Source: Thermococcus litoralis DSM 5473
GTDB lineage: Archaea > Methanobacteriota_B > Thermococci > Thermococcales > Thermococcaceae
Assembly (NCBI RefSeq): GCF_000246985.2
Contig: NC_022084.1
Coordinates: 1,592,156-1,656,155, forward strand
Reading direction: 5' to 3'
DNA: 64,000 nt
Positions 26,319-35,242 of the stretch are shown piece by piece. The notes under the pieces were generated by a model. That model did not search any database and had not been told where the DNA came from. It worked only from the letters and a program-made list of their open reading frames with translations. The position numbers were made by a program, and so were the translations under genes. Position 1 is the first letter of the stretch; the number at the start of each line of letters is the position of its first letter.

Positions 26319-27497
26319 CTATGGTCTGTTCATCTTCGGGACTTCTCTCTTCTTCCTTTCTTTCCATTTCTCTCTGATCGTTAGTTTTTCTTCATGGAAT
26401 TTTTCCTTAAGCATATTTCTTAGCTGTTCGATCAGCTGTTCAGCCTCTTTGTAGCTTCCTTTTTCATATGCCTCTTTTGCCTTCTCTAACAAGCCTTTTT
26501 CCTCTGTCACATTAAGCCCAATGCTCTCGAACCTCTCTATGATGCCGCCTAGCTTTTCTATTCTGATTTTAATTCTTAGAGTTTGGTTGGTTTTCATCAT
26601 TATCTGTATTTTTTCACTTGCCATTCTAATCACGGCCTCTGCGTGCGCTTTTGCAGCTATTGCCTGTCCATAAGCTTCTCCATATTTTCCACTCTCATAG
26701 GCTTCTTTGGCTTTCTCGATTTCTTTATTAGCAAGTTCTAAAAGTTTCTCTGCAGCTGGAAGCTTTGTAGTGCTGTTCTCTAACAATGCCGTGGCTAGGG
26801 ATGTTTTGTTTTCCGCAATCTCTATAGCCTCCCATGCTGTCTCTGCGCTTATATTTGCTTGCTCCTCAGTAATGCTTGCCCTAACTCTGTTTCTTATTTC
26901 ATTTCTAACCCTCTCGGTTATGTTTTCTGAATATGGTGTTTTTATGATTACCACTGATGTTACTTTGATTGTTGCCAATATCTGAGTTTGGTTTTCAGTT
27001 CTGTTGATATCTACATATATCGGAAATGCCTTTTCAAGCTCGACCTTCTTAATAGCCCCTATGTCCCTTCCGTGGGCGATGGCAATCTTAACGTTTTCTA
27101 GGAGCTCTGGATAGTTCTTCAAAACGTACTGAAGCACCTGAATATTTGTTTCATATCTGTCTTTGCCCCATATTCTAACCCAACTTATTCCCATCTCATT
27201 CAAATCATCTTCATAGGTCTTTGGAACTGCCGCTGGTCCACCAATGATCAACACCTTGTCCGGAGCTGCACTTATTACCTCTGCTGTAACGTCTGGATCG
27301 TATACTCCCCATGGAGCTACGATAACTGACACGTTCATGCTTTCCCCAAGTTTTTGGGCTAAGGTCAAATCTGCCTCGTTGTTACTCACAAGTATTACTA
27401 TGCCAACGCTGGTTTCATTCGCTGCAGTGACTGTTGGTATCATGCTTACTAAAAGCAAAGCACTAAAAAGCCACACTAATACTTTTTTCGCTACCAT
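26319..27497 (-). CDS. Secreted cell-wall-binding-repeat protein with helical C-terminal half
   Basis: 392 aa. N-terminal signal peptide (VLVWLFSALLLVSMIPTVTA, cleavage near 25). Residues about 30-160 match the cell wall binding repeat 2 pattern (VIVAPWGV...IIGGPAAVPKTYEDDL...RIWGKDRYETN). Residues 200-392 are highly charged, Ala/Glu/Lys-rich helices with repeats of the LLEKAKEAYEKGSYKEAEQL type, likely a coiled coil, and a very basic end. Several NxT/S sites suggest glycosylation. No transmembrane anchor is visible. Probably an S-layer-associated surface protein. Confidence 0.75.
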   Translation of the reverse strand: MVAKKVLVWLFSALLLVSMIPTVTAANETSVGIVILVSNNEADLTLAQKLGESMNVSVIVAPWGVYDPDVTAEVISAAPDKVLIIGGPAAVPKTYEDDLNEMGISWVRIWGKDRYETNIQVLQYVLKNYPELLENVKIAIAHGRDIGAIKKVELEKAFPIYVDINRTENQTQILATIKVTSVVIIKTPYSENITERVRNEIRNRVRASITEEQANISAETAWEAIEIAENKTSLATALLENSTTKLPAAEKLLELANKEIEKAKEAYESGKYGEAYGQAIAAKAHAEAVIRMASEKIQIMMKTNQTLRIKIRIEKLGGIIERFESIGLNVTEEKGLLEKAKEAYEKGSYKEAEQLIEQLRNMLKEKFHEEKLTIREKWKERKKREVPKMNRP

Positions 27498-27792
27498 GGC
27501 TTATCACCTCACTTTATTATAGTGAAAAACTCCTATTTAAGCTTTTTTCATGAAATAGTTTTGTTTCGTTTTTGTTTGTTCAAAAAAGAGCCCTGTTATT
27601 GGAAATTTATCGAGTTATCGTTAAACACCGTTTGTGAGTGTTTATTATTGTTTAATAAGTCCTGATAGGGGTTTGTGTGCAACTTACGTCACTTATAATA
27701 GATTTTTGACGATGACCATTACTAGCTATTTTGTCTTGTTGCATAAAGCAAACTTTAAATCATTCTACTGAAAAGAACTAAAGGTGATGAGC
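27498..27792. other. Divergent non-coding interval upstream of mtnA
   Basis: Holds the promoter regions of the leftward surface-protein gene and rightward mtnA (AAACTTTAAATC at 27749-27760 is a good TATA for mtnA). An inverted repeat TAAACAC-n9-GTGTTTA lies at 27622-27644, and TTATTATTGTTTAATAA next to it is also partly symmetric. No gene is seen. Confidence 0.4.
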
Positions 27793-28857
27793 ATGGAGAT
27801 AAAATACAAGCCCGAAGAACTTACAAAGCTCCCAAGAAGTGTAGAGTTCAGGGAGGGAAAGGTCTACATTATTGACCAGCTTCTGCTTCCGAGGGAGTTT
27901 AAGGTAATCCCTTTGAGCACTGTTGAAGAAGTTGCTAGGGCAATAAAAACCCTCCAAGTCCGCGGGGCTCCGGCAATAGGGGCAACAGCAGCCTATGGGT
28001 TAGCTTTACTTGCAGAGAACAGCAAAGCAAAAACTAAAGAAGAGTTCTTTGATGAATTTTACAAGGCATTCGAAATCCTTAGAAACACCCGTCCGACAGC
28101 GGTAAATCTCTTCTGGGCACTCAACAGGATTAAAAACCTTGTGGAGGAGCACAGAGAGGAAAGTCTTGGTGAAATAAAAAGGCTGATAGTTGAGGAGGCT
28201 CACAAGATAGCGGATGAAGACGTGGAAGCAAACCTTAGGATGGGTCACTATGCGGCTGAGATTCTTCCGGAGGGAAATATTCTAACCCACTGCAATGCTG
28301 GGAGCTTAGCTACAGTTCATCTTGGCACTGTTGGTGCTGCACTTAGAGTTATGCACAAAGAGGGCAAGCTCAAGCTTTTATGGGTTGATGAGACTAGGCC
28401 GGTTCTCCAAGGCGCAAGGCTCTCCGCTTGGGAGTACCACTATGATGGGATTCCACTAAAGCTGATAAGCGACAACATGGCTGGCTTTGTGATGCAGCAG
28501 GGAATGGTGGATGCGATAATAGTTGGTGCTGATAGGATAGTTGCCAACGGAGACTTTGCCAACAAAATTGGAACTTACTCTCTGGCAGTGCTTGCGAAGG
28601 AGCACAAAATACCCTTCTTCACCATAGCACCCCTCTCAACCATTGACATGAGCCTCAAGAGCGGCGAGGAGATTCCAATAGAAGAAAGGCCTAAAGAAGA
28701 AGTCCTGACCTGTGGGGGATGCAAAATAGCGCCCGATGTTGACGTCTACAACCCAGCTTTTGATGTAACGCCCCACAAATACCTCACGGCAATAATCACG
28801 GACAGAGGAGTTGTTTATCCACCTTTTGAGAAGAACTTGAAGAAGCTCTTTGAATAG
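27793..28857 (+). CDS. mtnA: S-methyl-5-thioribose-1-phosphate isomerase (MtnA-type)
   Basis: 354 aa. Isomerises methylthioribose-1-phosphate in methionine salvage; archaeal relatives of the eIF2B-like fold may instead isomerise ribose-1,5-bisphosphate. VRGAPAIGATAAYG, NILTHCNAGSLATV (catalytic Cys), RPVLQGARLSAWE and VGADRIVANGDFANKIGTY (catalytic Asp) are in order and match the MtnA branch. ATG 27793 follows AGGTGATG. The next gene is an alcohol dehydrogenase; whether it takes part in the salvage route is unknown. Confidence 0.9.
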   Translation: MEIKYKPEELTKLPRSVEFREGKVYIIDQLLLPREFKVIPLSTVEEVARAIKTLQVRGAPAIGATAAYGLALLAENSKAKTKEEFFDEFYKAFEILRNTRPTAVNLFWALNRIKNLVEEHREESLGEIKRLIVEEAHKIADEDVEANLRMGHYAAEILPEGNILTHCNAGSLATVHLGTVGAALRVMHKEGKLKLLWVDETRPVLQGARLSAWEYHYDGIPLKLISDNMAGFVMQQGMVDAIIVGADRIVANGDFANKIGTYSLAVLAKEHKIPFFTIAPLSTIDMSLKSGEEIPIEERPKEEVLTCGGCKIAPDVDVYNPAFDVTPHKYLTAIITDRGVVYPPFEKNLKKLFE

Positions 28858-28904
28858 CGTTGGGGTTTAAATATTCCTCCTCAATATTATTTTTGGTGAT
28901 GGGT

Positions 28905-30047
28905 ATGAAGTTCTTCAGCTTAAAAACTAGGATAGCAATTGGAGAAGGGAGCCTTAAGTATGTGGAGAGCATTGCTAGGAACCATGAGAGGGTCTTGATC
29001 TTATCTAGTAAGTCAATGCGCATTCATGGGTTCTTAAACGAGGTCATGAACTATGTGGAGGAAGCGGGGGCTGAAGTTGATGTTATAGAGGGCTTACCTG
29101 CAGAGCCAAGCTATGAGGACGTTGAGGAGCTGATGCCAAGAGTTAGGGAATTTTCTCCGGATTTGCTCATAGCCCTCGGAGGCGGAAGCGTAATAGACAT
29201 CACAAAGGCGATAAAGGTGTTTTACGATGCTCCAGAACTGAGCTTTGAGGAAATCGCATTTCTCGACAGGTTTACAAAGCCTCCCAAGGTTATTCCCAAG
29301 CTCAAGACTCCTTTGGTGGCAATACCCTCTACAAGCGGTGCTGGGAGTGAAGTTTCAGCTGCAAGCGTTCTCAAGAAAGATGGCATAAAATACAACTTCG
29401 TGTCATTTGAAATTGCTCCAGAATACGCTATTTTGGATCCAAGGCTGCCTAGAACAATGCCGAGAGAAGTTGCAAGAAACAGCGGGCTTGACGTTCTTGT
29501 CCATGGAATTGAGGCTTATACTACGACAGCAGCCACGCCCTTCAGCGATGCAATGGCAATACAAGCTGTAAAAACCGTCTTCAAGTGGCTCCCATTGTCC
29601 GTTAATGGCGATGAAACCGCAAGAGAGAAAATCCACTATGCGGCAACAATGGCGGGGATAGCTTTCTTGAATGCACGTCTCGGAATATGCCACAGCCTAA
29701 GTCACAAAGCCGCATGGATCGGTCCCCATGGGTTGCTCAATGCTATCTTCTTACCCTATGTGATTGAGTTCAACATGAAAAGCGACTACGCAAGGAAGAA
29801 ATACACTGAGATAGCAAAGGAAATAGGGTTCAACACCGCTGAAGAGCTGGTCGAAGTTATCAAAGAGTTTAACGAAATGCTTGGAGTGCCTAAGCTTAAT
29901 GAGCTCGTAGATGAGGAGGTTTTCATGGCAAAGCTGGATGAGATGGCGAAAAAGGCTTATGCAGACCCTCTGGTCAACTTCAATCCCGTGGAGCCCAGCG
30001 TTGAAGATATGAAAGAACTCTATAAAAAAGCCTACTATGCCGAGTAA
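28905..30047 (+). CDS. Iron-containing (type III) alcohol dehydrogenase
   Basis: About 380 aa. NAD(P) loop ALGGGSVIDITKAIK, PSTSGAGSEVSAAS, SGLDVLVHGIEAYTTTAATPFSD (D and H metal ligands), and GICHSLSHKAAWIGPHGLLNAIFLPYVIEFN (two further His ligands). Thermococcales use such enzymes to reduce aldehydes from amino-acid fermentation. ATG 28905 follows GGTGATGG and gives the normal family start. It lies 47 bases after mtnA, probably with its own TATA (TTTAAATATT near 28866). Confidence 0.88.
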   Translation: MKFFSLKTRIAIGEGSLKYVESIARNHERVLILSSKSMRIHGFLNEVMNYVEEAGAEVDVIEGLPAEPSYEDVEELMPRVREFSPDLLIALGGGSVIDITKAIKVFYDAPELSFEEIAFLDRFTKPPKVIPKLKTPLVAIPSTSGAGSEVSAASVLKKDGIKYNFVSFEIAPEYAILDPRLPRTMPREVARNSGLDVLVHGIEAYTTTAATPFSDAMAIQAVKTVFKWLPLSVNGDETAREKIHYAATMAGIAFLNARLGICHSLSHKAAWIGPHGLLNAIFLPYVIEFNMKSDYARKKYTEIAKEIGFNTAEELVEVIKEFNEMLGVPKLNELVDEEVFMAKLDEMAKKAYADPLVNFNPVEPSVEDMKELYKKAYYAE

Positions 30048-30076
30048 TTTTTAAACCCTCTTTCGCTCTTTTTATC

Positions 30077-32827
30077 ATGCATCCACTTTTAAAAAGGGCT
30101 ATAGAGGAGAAGTTCGGGAGCCTTAATGAGCTCCAGATGAGGGCTTTTGATGAGGTTAGCTCCGGGAAGAGTGTTTTAATTGTAGCACCCACCGGAAGCG
30201 GAAAAACCGAGGCTGCTGTGCTTCCTGTTTTTAACGCAATTTTAGAAAAAAGGCTAGACCCTATCTCCGTCATCTATATAGCTCCTTTAAAGGCCCTTAA
30301 CAGAGATTTGTTGGATAGATTGCTGTGGTGGGGGGAAAAGCTTGGGCTTAATGTGGAAGTGAGGCACGGCGACACTTCAGCCTATAGAAAAGCCCAGCAG
30401 GTGAAAAAGCCTCCCCACATGCTAATCATAACCCCCGAAACCCTTGGAGTAATCCTCACGATGAAGTCTTTTCGAAAAGCCCTCAAAAACGTTAAGTTTG
30501 TGATAGTAGATGAAATAGTGGAGCTTGTCGATAACAAGAGGGGCGCTCAGCTTAGCTTAGCCCTTGAGAGGCTTGCTGAGGTTGCAGATTTTCGGAGGAT
30601 TGGTCTTTCAGCGACTGTTGGGAACGAAGAGGAAATTAAGGCATGGCTCAAGGCAGAGAGCATTGTTAAACCACCAATTGAAAAGGGCTACAAAATCAAA
30701 GTTCTCTTTCCGCAGCCCGATAAGAAGGATCTTGAGCTCTCCACCAGCTTAAGCATTTCTCTCGATGTTGCCACGAGGCTAAGGGTTCTTTGGGAGATAA
30801 TAGAAAAGCACGAGAGGGCGTTGGTATTTACGAACACACGGCAATTCGCTGAGATTCTTGCTCACCGATTAAAAGCGTGGGGCAAGCCGGTAGAAGTCCA
30901 TCACGGCAGCCTTTCACGAGAAGCGAGGATAAGTGCGGAGAGGGCTTTAAAAGAAGGCAAGATAAAAGCCCTTGTGTGCACATCTTCCATGGAGCTTGGA
31001 ATTGATATCGGAGATGTGGACGTTGTAATCCAATATATGAGCCCGAGACAAGTAAACAGGCTTATCCAGAGAATAGGAAGAGCTAAGCACAGGGCGGGGG
31101 AAGTTAGTGAGGGCTATATAATCGCCACAAACATTGAGGATTACCTCGAAAGCCTGGTAATAGCCCAGAGGGCACTTGAAGGGAAGCTCGAAGCGGTGGA
31201 ACCATATGAAAACGCCCTTGATGTTCTCGGGCATTTTATTGTGGGCCTTTTAATAGAACATAGAAGATTACCAAAGGAAGTTCCCTTTGAGATCGCAAAG
31301 AGGGCTTATCCCTACAGAAATCTGAGGTGGGAGGAATACGGCGAAGTTTTAAACATGCTGAGCGAGGCACGTTTAATCGGTTATGACGAGGAAAGCGGCC
31401 TTCTCTATCTGAGGAGGGGGGCTTATCAGTATTATTACGAGAACCTTTCCACGATTCCCGATGAAATCAGCTACAGGGTTTTTGACATAAAAAGCGGGAG
31501 GATAATTGGCCGCTTGGATGAGAGCTTCGTGATGGATCTTGAGGAAGGAGTAGAGTTTATAATGCATGGCAGAAGCTGGATTTTGCTGGGCATTGATGAG
31601 GAGTCAAGGCTGTTGAAGGTAAGGGAGAGCAAGAGTCTGGAAAGCGCTGTACCGAGCTGGGAGGGGGAGATGATACCCGTCCCCTTTGAAGTGGCTCAAG
31701 ACGTTGGAAGGCTAAAAAGGGAGCTTCTTTTCGATTTTAACTCCGGCAAGGTTCTTATCTCGAAGGTGGATTTCAATGATGAGGAACTCGACCTTGCCCT
31801 TTCAATTCTAAAGAAGCAGGAACCTTTGGGAACTGACAGGGACATTGGGATAGAATCCCTCCCGAAGGCGTTAGTTATCCACGCAGATTTTGGAAACAAA
31901 GCTAACGAAGCCATCGGAAGGTTTCTTTTGGCTTTCTTGGCGGCAAAATACGGGAAAGTATTCTCCATGAAGGCGCAGGCTCATGCAATAGTCATTAACT
32001 CTCCTTTCCAGCTCAATCCGGGTGAGGTTAAGGAGTATCTTCTCCAAGATGCGAGGGCACTTCCATTTGTTCTTTCTAAGGCAGTAAGAGACAGCCCGGC
32101 TTACAGGTGGAGAATGCTGAATGTAGCGAAAAGAATTGGAGCATTGAGGAGAGAGGCGAGGATAAGAAAAATCGAACGGCTCTTTGAGGGAACTATAATT
32201 GAAAAAGAAACATTAAATGAACTTTTCCATGATAAGCTCGACGTGAAGAGAGCTGAGGAAGTTCTGAAAGCAGTTAAGGATGGAAAAATCCGGATAAAGG
32301 GTGTCTTAAGAAGAGAACCCTCACCTCTCGGCAGTATTAACCTGAGCGTTGGCGGGGAGTTTTTGGTCAGTGGAGAGCTTGAGAAAGACGAAATACTGAT
32401 GCTGTTTAAGGAAAGGCTTCTAAACACGGAAGTTGCACTAATATGCACCAACTGCGGGTGGAAGAGCACCACAAAAGTTCTGCGCTTAAAGAACCGTTTG
32501 GATTATCTCCAGTGTCCCAAGTGCTCTTCCAGGATGATTGCTGTTGCACATCCAATAGATGCTGAGCTGTTTGTCTCTGCACTGAAGAAGCTCAAGAAAG
32601 GGGAGAAACTTGAAAAAGAAGAGGAGAGCGCCTATAGAAGGTTAATAAAGGCAAGCGACTTAATAAAAGCTTATGGGTTTGATGCGGTTTTGGCACTGGC
32701 AAGCTATGGCGTCGGTGCAGACACTGCCGCCAGACTTTTGAGCCAGTATAGAGGAGAAGCACTCCTGGTAGCTCTTTTGGAAGCTGAGAGGAGGTATATA
32801 AGAACAAGAAAATTTTGGAAGGATTGA
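30077..32827 (+). CDS. lhr: Lhr-type superfamily 2 helicase (aLhr)
   Basis: 916 aa. Ring-shaped DNA/RNA helicase implicated in archaeal repair and RNA handling. Walker A APTGSGKTEAA (about 39), Ia YIAPLKALNRD, motif III GLSATVG, IV FTNTRQFAE, V CTSSMELGIDIGDVD, VI QRIGRAKHR, then winged helix and Lhr-core domain, and a C-terminal zinc pair (CTNC...CPKC). Motif II reads VDEIVEL where relatives have DEIHEL, so the His is replaced by Val (see findings). Length and zinc pair suggest the aLhr2 group. It converges with the M20 gene (1 base between stops). Confidence 0.9.
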   Translation: MHPLLKRAIEEKFGSLNELQMRAFDEVSSGKSVLIVAPTGSGKTEAAVLPVFNAILEKRLDPISVIYIAPLKALNRDLLDRLLWWGEKLGLNVEVRHGDTSAYRKAQQVKKPPHMLIITPETLGVILTMKSFRKALKNVKFVIVDEIVELVDNKRGAQLSLALERLAEVADFRRIGLSATVGNEEEIKAWLKAESIVKPPIEKGYKIKVLFPQPDKKDLELSTSLSISLDVATRLRVLWEIIEKHERALVFTNTRQFAEILAHRLKAWGKPVEVHHGSLSREARISAERALKEGKIKALVCTSSMELGIDIGDVDVVIQYMSPRQVNRLIQRIGRAKHRAGEVSEGYIIATNIEDYLESLVIAQRALEGKLEAVEPYENALDVLGHFIVGLLIEHRRLPKEVPFEIAKRAYPYRNLRWEEYGEVLNMLSEARLIGYDEESGLLYLRRGAYQYYYENLSTIPDEISYRVFDIKSGRIIGRLDESFVMDLEEGVEFIMHGRSWILLGIDEESRLLKVRESKSLESAVPSWEGEMIPVPFEVAQDVGRLKRELLFDFNSGKVLISKVDFNDEELDLALSILKKQEPLGTDRDIGIESLPKALVIHADFGNKANEAIGRFLLAFLAAKYGKVFSMKAQAHAIVINSPFQLNPGEVKEYLLQDARALPFVLSKAVRDSPAYRWRMLNVAKRIGALRREARIRKIERLFEGTIIEKETLNELFHDKLDVKRAEEVLKAVKDGKIRIKGVLRREPSPLGSINLSVGGEFLVSGELEKDEILMLFKERLLNTEVALICTNCGWKSTTKVLRLKNRLDYLQCPKCSSRMIAVAHPIDAELFVSALKKLKKGEKLEKEEESAYRRLIKASDLIKAYGFDAVLALASYGVGADTAARLLSQYRGEALLVALLEAERRYIRTRKFWKD

Positions 32828-32828
32828 T

Positions 32829-33881
32829 CTAACTCCTCCCGTAGATCTCGTTAACCTTCCTCAAAAACTCGCTTGCCTTGACCACGTCTCTTACATCTAT
32901 TCTTTCGCCCTTTGTGTGGGAGATGTCGAGGTTCCCGGGGCCGAAAACAATAGTCTTTGTTCCGTTGTACATGAAGTTAATTGCATCCGTCCAGCTCCTC
33001 ATTCCTCCGAAGTCTTCCAGATCAACTTCTTCCATGGCTTTCTTTGCCAGCTGCACTATCTCTTCACTCTCGTCAAGCTCATAGCCATCCCATATTTCCG
33101 TGTACTCATAGCGGAGGGTGTATTCATCCAATATGGGCTCCATTAAGTCCAGAACGTCCTCAACTTCTTGGTTAGGTAAGAGCCTCGCTTCAAACCTTCC
33201 CTTGCAGAGAGCTGGAATTAGGTAGTAGGGGTTCTCACATATCAGCTCTTGCAGTCCTATGTAGGCATCGAAGTACTTCCCCTTCTGCTTGAAGGGTTCA
33301 AGAGCCTTAAGCTCCTCTATCATCTTGTAAGCCTGGTCTATGGCGTTTATCCCGCTCTCGGGGCATGCTCCGTGAGCTTCTTTCCCGTCAACTTCGAAGT
33401 AAGCTTCTATGTTTCCTGCATGGGCTATATGAACTTCAAGGTCGGTTGGCTCTATTACTATTGCCATCTTTGGTTTGTAGCGCTCCATAAACAGAGCAGA
33501 CCCCATTCCTTCTTTTTCTTCGTCGCTCACAAATACAACTCCGACGTTGAGGTCTTGCTTATCCTTCTTGAGGCTCTCAAGCATTAGGAGAACGCTTGCC
33601 AGTCCGCCTTTAACATCACTAGCTCCCGTACCGTAGACGATATTTCCCCTGACAAAAGGCTCGGCTCTTACGTCTATCGTGTCCATGTGAACTTCAAAGA
33701 AGAGCTCAGCCTCGGGGTTTACAACGAGGTCGATTACCTTTCCATCGCTCTCTATGTGGACATCATAGTCCAATCTGTGGAGGAACTCCATTATGTGCAA
33801 GGCAAGACGGTCTTCCTGTCCTGATGGTGATGGAATCTTCAAAAGCTCGACCAAAATTTCCTTTGCTCTCTCAGCTTTCAT
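32829..33881 (-). CDS. M20 family metallopeptidase (ArgE/DapE type)
   Basis: About 350 aa. Two-metal amidohydrolase of the acetylornithine deacetylase/DapE group. Metal ligands: EVHMDTIDV, YGTGASDVKGG, VSDEEKEGMGS (catalytic Glu), VIEPTDL, and a final HTKGERI. GGTGAG precedes ATG 33881; the GTG at 33890 belongs to the ribosome site. CAAACCTTTATAAGC (33912-33926, minus) is a good promoter. Substrate (N-acyl amino acid or peptide) is not shown. Confidence 0.85.
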   Translation of the reverse strand: MKAERAKEILVELLKIPSPSGQEDRLALHIMEFLHRLDYDVHIESDGKVIDLVVNPEAELFFEVHMDTIDVRAEPFVRGNIVYGTGASDVKGGLASVLLMLESLKKDKQDLNVGVVFVSDEEKEGMGSALFMERYKPKMAIVIEPTDLEVHIAHAGNIEAYFEVDGKEAHGACPESGINAIDQAYKMIEELKALEPFKQKGKYFDAYIGLQELICENPYYLIPALCKGRFEARLLPNQEVEDVLDLMEPILDEYTLRYEYTEIWDGYELDESEEIVQLAKKAMEEVDLEDFGGMRSWTDAINFMYNGTKTIVFGPGNLDISHTKGERIDVRDVVKASEFLRKVNEIYGRS

Positions 33882-33943
33882 TTGGCTCACCTAATTTGTT
33901 TGGGTTAAGAAGCTTATAAAGGTTTGTTGGTCTTCGGGTTTGA

Positions 33944-33961
33944 GGATTTTTGTCAAAATCC
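33944..33961. repeat. Hairpin downstream of the amidohydrolase pseudogene
   Basis: GGATTTT-tgtc-AAAATCC, a perfect 7-bp stem with a 4-base loop, between the leftward pseudogene end and the M20 promoter. It may be a termination or processing signal for the leftward transcript. Confidence 0.4.
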
Positions 33962-34029
33962 CCGAGTAGCAGAGTGAAGCATTTTTATGTATTGATTATG
34001 AAGATTTTAAGCTCTCGTAACAGATAGCA

Positions 34030-35208
34030 TTATTCACTGTACACTATCCTGCCATTTATCACTACAAGCTCGATCTTATTTCGAATGTCTAATGGATCTC
34101 CATTAAACACAAGAAGATCTGCATCCTTTCCTTTTTCTATGCTTCCAACTTTGTCATTAATTCCCAGAATCTTGGCAGGTGTTATCGTTATACTCCTAAG
34201 AGCAATATTTGGATCAAGTCCTTCTCTTACTGAAAGTGATGCCATAATCGGTAGTTCAAAAATAATTTGTCCTAGAGCGTCAGTTGTTAATGCAAATTCT
34301 ACACCTGCGTTAGCTAGTAACACTGGAGATTTAATAGTTAGATTTCTGAGTTCTGGCTTATGGCGGGGGAGGAGAAGGGGGCCATGAACTATAGGCACCT
34401 TTTTTTCTGCGATTATCTCTGCAACTTTGTATGCTTCTGTTCCATGCTCTATCACGATGTTAACTCCAAATTCTTCTGCAATTCTTATTGCAGTCAGTAT
34501 GTCACTGAATCTATGAGCATGAGCCCTAATTGGAATCTCTTTCTTTAGCACCAGTTCCAAGGCCTCTAGCTTTATGTCAAAATCTGGAGCGTTATCAGAA
34601 TTATCTTTTGTTTTTTCTTTTTTGGTCATATATGTCTTGGCTTTGTAAAGCCATTCTCTTATCAAGCCTGAAGTTGCCATTCTAGTTTGTGGACTTCGTT
34701 TCTGGTTGATTCCGTATACATTCATTGGATTTTCTCCAAATGCCATTTTCATCCCGATAGTTTATTAGCATCTCCTCTACAGTCTTACCATAAGTCTTTA
34801 TAGCTGCTCCCATCCCACCAATAGGATTTGCACTTCCAGGTAGTATTCCTACAGTAGTTATTCCAAATTTTCTTGCCATTTCAAAGGCCGTGTCATCAGT
34901 TTAATTCCATCTATAACTCTCAAATGTGGAGTTATTGGGTCTGTCATTTCATTACCGTCGTTCCCTTCCCATCTTAAACCTTCTTCAAAAAGTCCGATAT
35001 GTGCATGAGCGTCTATGAATCCAGGGGTTATGACTTTCTCTTTTACGTCTATAATTTCATATTCTTTAGGAATTTTAGTGTTTTTTCCACCTATTTTTTC
35101 AATTTTTCCATTTTTTATTAGGACAACTCCTTCTTTAATAGTTCCTAAATTAGACATCGTTAATATTGTAGCTCCGCTCAATGCAAATTGGGAGAGCTCT
35201 TTTTTCAT
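34030..35208 (-). pseudogene. Imidazolonepropionase-like amidohydrolase, broken by two frameshifts
   Basis: Three reading-frame pieces together make about 390 aa of a metal-dependent amidohydrolase of the Xaa-Pro dipeptidase/imidazolonepropionase type. The N-terminal piece holds PGFIDAHAHIG. The middle piece continues with DTAFEMARKFGITTVGILPGSANPIGGMG. The last piece has MKMAFGENPMNVYG, IRAHAHRFSDI, VIEHGTEA, LTTDAL and the closing KDADLLVFNGDPLD. Frame changes lie near 34890 (after VIDGIK) and 34755 (after EEMLIN). Metal ligands are all encoded, so decay is recent or the breaks are sequence errors. It is the last gene of a leftward unit with dipeptide permeases. Confidence 0.82.
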
Positions 35209-35242
35209 TTTCTATCACCCTCTAAATTCTTACTACCAAGGC

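Noticed and set aside
27784-27793. C/D box sRNA near the TGATGA before mtnA
   Set aside because: The TGATGA is part of the AGGTGATG ribosome site and no D box pair follows.
34682-34879. A separate 65-aa protein
   Set aside because: It is the middle piece of the frameshifted amidohydrolase, not an independent gene.
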